In this document: piece by piece, positions 5,739 to 9,726 of the stretch
Numbering within the stretch: position 1 is the stretch's first letter
Layout: each line of letters opens with the position of its first letter
DNA from: Candidatus Zixiibacteriota bacterium
GTDB lineage: Bacteria > Zixibacteria > MSB-5A5 > JAUVRN01
Assembly: GCA_030597645.1 (NCBI GenBank)
Contig: JAUVRN010000041.1
Location: forward strand, 1-9,726
Direction of reading: 5' to 3'
Length of the DNA stretch: 9,726 bases
Notes under the pieces: model-generated
The model's input: the letters and a program-made list of their open reading frames with translations, nothing else
Told to the model about the DNA's origin: nothing
Databases searched by the model: none
Program-made: the position numbers and the translations under genes

Positions 5739-7901
5739 ATGAGTGCTAAGAGGCTCCAGAAACCAGGAAGCAAGCCTCACCGCTCGCGCCGCACCACCGG
5801 CGCCGTGCCGTTGCGAAACCGAGAGCTGTCCTGGCTGTCGTTCAACGCACGAGTTCTGCAGGAGGCCTCCAATCCAGACGTGCCTGTCCTGGAACGGCTT
5901 CGGTTTCTCGGCATCTTCTCCAACAACCTGGATGAGTTTTTTCGCATTCGCGTCGCTTCGCTCAAGCGCCTGGTGGCGCTGGGGCCCGAAGCGGCCCGTC
6001 TCATGGGCACCGATCCCCGGGTCGTACTCAAGGAGATCCGCGAGACGGTCATGGAGCAGCAGAAGCGCTTCGATCTTGCCTTCGGCGAGGCACAGCGCGA
6101 CCTGGCCGCCCAGAACATCCACATCATAACGGAGGGCGAGCTGGATGAGGACCAGGTGCGTTTTGTGCGCGCCTATTTCCGGGACCACGTGCGCGAACAC
6201 CTGATTCCCATCATGATCGATCAGATCAAGACGTTGCCTTCGCTCCGAGATCAATCCTCCTATCTCGCCATTCGGCTCACGCCGGCACGCAAGCGTGGAA
6301 GCACGTACGCCTTGATCGAAGTGCCCACTCACGTGGAGTCGCGGTTTTTGGTGCTGCCGCCGAGGGGCGAGCACAGGTACGTGATTCTGCTGGATGATGT
6401 CATCCGCTGCTGTCTGGATGACGTCTTCGCCGGATTCGGTTTCGCCAAGTACGAAGCATACGCGGTCAAGATCACCCGCGATGCCGAGCTGGATCTGGTA
6501 GACGACCTGAGTCAGAGGATGGTCAAGAAAGTGATGAAGAGTCTGGGCCAGCGGCGGACAGGTACTCCGGTGCGCTTCACCTACGATGCGGATCTGCCCA
6601 AGGCGATCCACGACAAGCTCGTGCGAAAGCTCAGGCTCGGCCGAGACGATGCGTTCCTGCCCGGTCAGCGATATCACAATTTTCGGGATTTCATGGACTT
6701 TCCAGACCTCGGGTCATCGCGGCTCCGGTATCGCGCCCTCAAGCCGATGTTGCATCCGGCCTTTGCCGACAAGCCCGGGCGCCTGCTCAAGGTCATGCGC
6801 AACCGGGACGTGCTGGTGCACTATCCGTATCATTCCTTTGACCACGTCACCGACCTTCTCCGCGAGTGTTCCATCGACCCCAAGGTGACGTCGATTCGCC
6901 TCACCATTTATCGCGCCGCCAAGCAGTCCAGCGTCATCAACGCACTGATCAACGCGGCGCGCAACGGCAAGGCGGTGACCGCGGTTCTGGAGCTGCAGGC
7001 CCGCTTTGACGAGGCCGCCAACCTCGACTGGGGCAAACAGCTGCAGGACGATGGTGTTCATGTGATCTACGGGGTGCCGGGACTCAAGGTCCACGGCAAG
7101 CTCTGCCTGATCACGCGCATGGAAAAGCGGCAGAAGATGCGTTACGCGATCGTCGGCACGGGCAACTTCAACGAGGACACGGCGCGTATCTACACGGATC
7201 ACGCTCTGTTCACTGCGGACCCCCGCATCACCAGGGAGGTGCGACAAGTGTTCCGGTTCTGTGAGAGCAACTACAGCATCTCCACCTATCGGCACCTGTG
7301 GGTGTCTCCATTCAATATGCGGATGCGCCTGCGCAAACTGATCCGGGCGGAGATCAAGCACGCGGCCCAGGGACGCAACGCGTTTATCCGGATCAAGGTG
7401 AACAACCTGGTCGATGATGCCGTCATACGGGACCTCTACGCCGCGGGCCAGTCCGGGGTCCGCGTGGACCTCATCGTGCGGTCGATGTTTTCGCTGGTGC
7501 CCGGGGTCCCCGGCACGAGCGACACGATCCAGGCGATCAGCATCGTCGACCGGTTCCTGGAACATTCGCGCATCTTCGTATTCGGCAACGGCGGGACACC
7601 GCTGTATTTCATCTCATCGGCCGACCTGATGACACGCAATATCGATCGACGCGTGGAAGTGGTGTGCCCGATCTATGACGAGTCGCTGCAGCAGGAGCTG
7701 GCCACGTATCTGGATCTGCAGTGGCGGGATACGACCCGGGCACGTATCCTCGACGCCGAGCTTGCCAACGAATACCGGGAGCCGAATCCGGGCGAAGCGC
7801 GCGTGCACGCGCAGGTCGATACCTATCGCTGGCTCCACCGCCCATGCCGTGCTTCAGGGGCGGCCGCCGAAGAGCGCCCGGCGCTCCATACCACCGATTG
7901 A
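5739..7901 (+). CDS. ppk: polyphosphate kinase 1
   Basis: This is a 720-residue PPK1 that reversibly builds inorganic polyphosphate from the terminal phosphate of ATP. The N-terminal domain opens with LRNRELSWLSFNARVLQEA (about 25-43), and the family's ATP-contact stretch SNNLDEFFRIR is at 61-71. The autophosphorylated histidine is His452 in GLKVHGK (codon at 7092), matching E. coli His435. The second catalytic His is His609 in EHSRIFVF (codon at 7563), matching His592. The segments GTGNFNEDTARIYTDH and SSADLMTRNIDRRVEV are also intact. Length is close to the usual 690, with a basic N-terminal tail of about 20 residues and a C-terminal tail after the usual end (VDTYRWL). The ATG at 5739 is preferred to the GTG at 5706, though neither has a clear ribosome-binding site. 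It lies 57 bases after sixA, so translational coupling is possible. PPK1 is cytoplasmic or membrane-associated. Confidence 0.95.
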   Translation: MSAKRLQKPGSKPHRSRRTTGAVPLRNRELSWLSFNARVLQEASNPDVPVLERLRFLGIFSNNLDEFFRIRVASLKRLVALGPEAARLMGTDPRVVLKEIRETVMEQQKRFDLAFGEAQRDLAAQNIHIITEGELDEDQVRFVRAYFRDHVREHLIPIMIDQIKTLPSLRDQSSYLAIRLTPARKRGSTYALIEVPTHVESRFLVLPPRGEHRYVILLDDVIRCCLDDVFAGFGFAKYEAYAVKITRDAELDLVDDLSQRMVKKVMKSLGQRRTGTPVRFTYDADLPKAIHDKLVRKLRLGRDDAFLPGQRYHNFRDFMDFPDLGSSRLRYRALKPMLHPAFADKPGRLLKVMRNRDVLVHYPYHSFDHVTDLLRECSIDPKVTSIRLTIYRAAKQSSVINALINAARNGKAVTAVLELQARFDEAANLDWGKQLQDDGVHVIYGVPGLKVHGKLCLITRMEKRQKMRYAIVGTGNFNEDTARIYTDHALFTADPRITREVRQVFRFCESNYSISTYRHLWVSPFNMRMRLRKLIRAEIKHAAQGRNAFIRIKVNNLVDDAVIRDLYAAGQSGVRVDLIVRSMFSLVPGVPGTSDTIQAISIVDRFLEHSRIFVFGNGGTPLYFISSADLMTRNIDRRVEVVCPIYDESLQQELATYLDLQWRDTTRARILDAELANEYREPNPGEARVHAQVDTYRWLHRPCRASGAAAEERPALHTTD

Positions 7902-7915
7902 AACGCGGGGCCTGC

Positions 7916-8887
7916 ATGCCTGCTGAGTTGCCGGCTTCGCTCCGATTCGCGGCGGTGGATGTGGGTTCCAATGCGGTACGTCTGTTGCTGTCGCGGGTGT
8001 TCACCGACGAGTCGGTGCGCGTATTCAAGAAGGAATCCCTCGTTCGTATGCCTCTGCGATTGGGCGAGGAGGTGTTCACGAGCGACTTCATTTCCGCCGA
8101 TAAGAAGAAACAGCTCATCCAGACCATGATCGGCTTTCGCCATCTGATGGAGGCCTACGGGGCGCTCGATCATCTGGCGTGCGCCACGTCGGCCATGCGC
8201 GAAGCGCGTAACGGCCAGGACGTTGCCGATGAGGTGCGCGCCGCGTCGGGCATCGCGCTGGAGATCATCGACGGCGGCCGGGAGGCGGAGATCATTTGTC
8301 TCGGGCGGCCGGAAGGTTGGTTGAATCCGGATGAGGTGTACCTGTTCAGCGATGTGGGAGGGGGATCTACGGAGATCACGCTGTTCGCGGGCCTGGAGAA
8401 AGTCGCGGCCTGTTCGTTTGACATCGGGGGAATCCGGATCCTCGAGGATCGTGTGCCCACAGGCCGGTGGGACGATATGAAGACCTGGGTGCGTGAGACG
8501 ACCAGGCCGTATCGCCCGGTGATCTCCATCGGTTCGGGAGGGAACATCAACAAGATGTTCAGGCTTGCAGGCAGAAAAGAGGGTGCGCACATCAGCTACA
8601 AGGTTCTGCGAGACATGTATGTCTACCTGTCCCGCTTTACCTTGGAGGAGAGGGTTCGCGTCCTCGGTCTTCGTCCGGACCGGGCCGACGTCATCATACC
8701 GGCCAGCGAGATTTATCTTTCGATCATGAAGTGGGCCAAGAGCAAGTCGATGCGCGTACCCATGATCGGTCTTTCAGACGGTCTTATCCACATACTCTTC
8801 GAACGTCATCTACAGGGCGGCCCAGCCGCCGACCCCGATTCCGCCGGCGCGTCAGGTGATTCCTGGTCGATCGACTCGGCGTCGTGA
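7916..8887 (+). CDS. ppx: exopolyphosphatase, short form (Ppx/GppA family)
   Basis: This 323-residue protein belongs to the Ppx/GppA branch of the ASKHA (actin/hsp70-like) fold. Visible motifs are the first phosphate-binding loop AAVDVGSNAVRLLL (starting near residue 12), CATSAMREA (89-97) with the region holding the catalytic Glu, the second phosphate loop DVGGGSTE (146-153) and the GSGGN segment (206-210). The family removes terminal phosphates from polyphosphate, or the 5' phosphate of pppGpp. The protein has only the two-domain core and lacks the C-terminal HD-like part of E. coli Ppx (about 510 residues). Short enzymes of this sort are known in other bacteria. The start is ATG 7916, 14 bases after ppk, with a modest GCGGGG about 5 bases upstream. 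Its position directly after ppk favours polyphosphate over pppGpp as substrate, but sequence alone cannot separate these. Confidence 0.9.
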   Translation: MPAELPASLRFAAVDVGSNAVRLLLSRVFTDESVRVFKKESLVRMPLRLGEEVFTSDFISADKKKQLIQTMIGFRHLMEAYGALDHLACATSAMREARNGQDVADEVRAASGIALEIIDGGREAEIICLGRPEGWLNPDEVYLFSDVGGGSTEITLFAGLEKVAACSFDIGGIRILEDRVPTGRWDDMKTWVRETTRPYRPVISIGSGGNINKMFRLAGRKEGAHISYKVLRDMYVYLSRFTLEERVRVLGLRPDRADVIIPASEIYLSIMKWAKSKSMRVPMIGLSDGLIHILFERHLQGGPAADPDSAGASGDSWSIDSAS

Positions 8888-8899
8888 TATGAGTGGCCG

Positions 8900-9726
8900 A
8901 TGGTTCCCACTGCGATCGGTTCATACTACGAAGCCCGGGCCAGCGCTATCCGCGCACGCTATCGCCGGGCCGCCCGCTATTTCACCGAAGATGACATTCA
9001 CGAACTGCGCGTAGAGATCAAACGGCTGCGAGCGCTGGCCAAACTGCTCGCCTGGATGGAGCCCTCCTTTCGGGCACGGAAGCGGCTGCGGCATACGCGG
9101 CAGCTCTTCAAGGTGGCAGGCACGCTTCGTGATCTGCACGTCCAGCGGGAACTTGTCAACGCCCACGTGTCCTCACTCCCCTGGAATCTGAGCGAGTATC
9201 GCAATTACCTCCAGAGTCGTGAAACGACGGCCCGACGCGAATACGCCCGGGCGGCCAACGCGTACTCGGACGACGAGCTGGCACGCTTCACAGAGGCCAT
9301 GCTGCGGGCGCTCGGTGGTCTGGAAGAGGGCGACATCATGTGGAAAACCGAGCAACGGCTCTCCGTGATCGTGAGTCGCCTGGCCGATCTGAGGCACGAA
9401 CAGGACCTGGCCCTGGTCGATCTGCACAAGATCCGTATCATGAGCAAGGAGGCCCGCTACACGCTGGAGATCCTGCGTGCGTTTCCGGGACCGGTCCGAT
9501 CGGAGCGCGAGGCGCTGGACAGTGCACTCAGACGCGTACACCGTGCGCTGGGACGTTGGCACGACGCGGACGTAGGCCTGGCGCTCGTGCGGCACTTTCG
9601 TGAGCACGAAGCCGATGGGCCGCTGCAGGACGAAGACGCATTTGAAACGTATCAGTCACGGCTCGGGGTGGAACGCGACACGAAGCTCGCGCATTTTCAC
9701 AGCCGCTGGCAGGAGCTGCTCACTCA
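8900..9726 (+). CDS. CHAD-domain protein (3' end beyond window)
   Basis: An open frame from ATG 8900 runs to the window edge without a stop, giving 275 visible residues. It has the features of a CHAD (conserved histidine alpha-helical) domain. The first helix motif is IHELRVEIKRLRALAKLL (33-50, His34), followed by GTLRDLHVQREL (74-85). The second half repeats the pattern with LHKIRIMSKEARYTLEIL (175-192, His176) and RVHRALGRWHDADVGLAL (212-229, His221). The helices are rich in Arg, Lys and His, which suits binding of a polyanion; CHAD proteins are known to bind polyphosphate and to localise to polyphosphate granules. There is no CYTH (triphosphatase) domain before the CHAD part, since it begins at the start of the gene. 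The gap to ppx is 12 bases, so it is very likely co-transcribed. The ribosome-binding site is weak (GAG at 8891). The overlapping minus-strand frames are not real. Confidence 0.88.
   Translation, partial: MVPTAIGSYYEARASAIRARYRRAARYFTEDDIHELRVEIKRLRALAKLLAWMEPSFRARKRLRHTRQLFKVAGTLRDLHVQRELVNAHVSSLPWNLSEYRNYLQSRETTARREYARAANAYSDDELARFTEAMLRALGGLEEGDIMWKTEQRLSVIVSRLADLRHEQDLALVDLHKIRIMSKEARYTLEILRAFPGPVRSEREALDSALRRVHRALGRWHDADVGLALVRHFREHEADGPLQDEDAFETYQSRLGVERDTKLAHFHSRWQELLT

Noticed and set aside
5226..6677. 483-codon minus-strand open frame
   Set aside because: It lies antisense to the end of sixA and the start of ppk, both of which show clear family motifs. Its translation resembles no protein family and it is a typical high-GC shadow frame.
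6714..7565. 283-codon minus-strand open frame
   Set aside because: Fully antisense to the catalytic core of ppk, with no recognisable motif.
9173..9607. 144-codon minus-strand open frame near the window end
   Set aside because: Antisense to the CHAD gene, which runs off the window without a stop and so is easily missed by a closed-ORF search.

Overview
This is a GC-rich bacterial window, densely packed with chromosomal housekeeping-type genes. The protein styles (a fused ADP-forming acyl-CoA synthetase, a PfkB-type adenosine/sugar kinase, and a SixA-Ppk-Ppx-CHAD cluster) suggest a proteobacterium, possibly a high-GC gammaproteobacterium. That placement is inference from protein character, not a database match. 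I see no tRNA, rRNA, CRISPR array, intact transposase or phage gene.

Layout. (1) Positions 1-752 (+) hold the C-terminal ATP-grasp part of an ADP-forming acetyl/acyl-CoA synthetase whose beginning lies outside the window. (2) Positions 766-1968 (-) hold an archaeal-type cofactor-independent phosphoglycerate mutase (ApgM), convergent with gene 1 and separated by only 13 bases. (3) Positions 2131-3348 (+) hold a GGDEF diguanylate cyclase with a degenerate receiver-like domain, divergent from apgM. (4) Positions 3491-4498 (-) hold a PfkB-family adenosine/sugar kinase, convergent with gene 3. (5) Positions 4944 to the window end (+) hold a four-gene run: SixA-type histidine phosphatase with a C-terminal extension, polyphosphate kinase (ppk), short-form exopolyphosphatase (ppx), and a CHAD-domain protein cut by the window edge.

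How the genes work together. The last four genes look like one operon, because their gaps are short (57, 14 and 12 bases). They form a polyphosphate module: Ppk makes the polymer from ATP, Ppx removes terminal phosphates, and CHAD proteins are known to bind polyphosphate. SixA-type enzymes remove phosphate from histidine; its role here is not evident from sequence. A plausible sigma70-type promoter (TTGCGG-17-TATATT) lies about 220 bases upstream of sixA, implying a long leader. The other four genes are metabolic or signalling genes in alternating orientation, so they are probably transcribed separately.

Non-coding points. A short sequence beginning CTAGTGTC supplies the TAG stop codon of both the synthetase and the diguanylate cyclase, and looks like a dispersed repeat. 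The 445-base gap before sixA and the 142-base gap at 3349-3490 contain no gene I can support. I do not see a clearly undescribed system. The most promising oddities are the extended SixA inside the polyphosphate cluster, the degenerate receiver on the cyclase, and the repeat at the stop codons.
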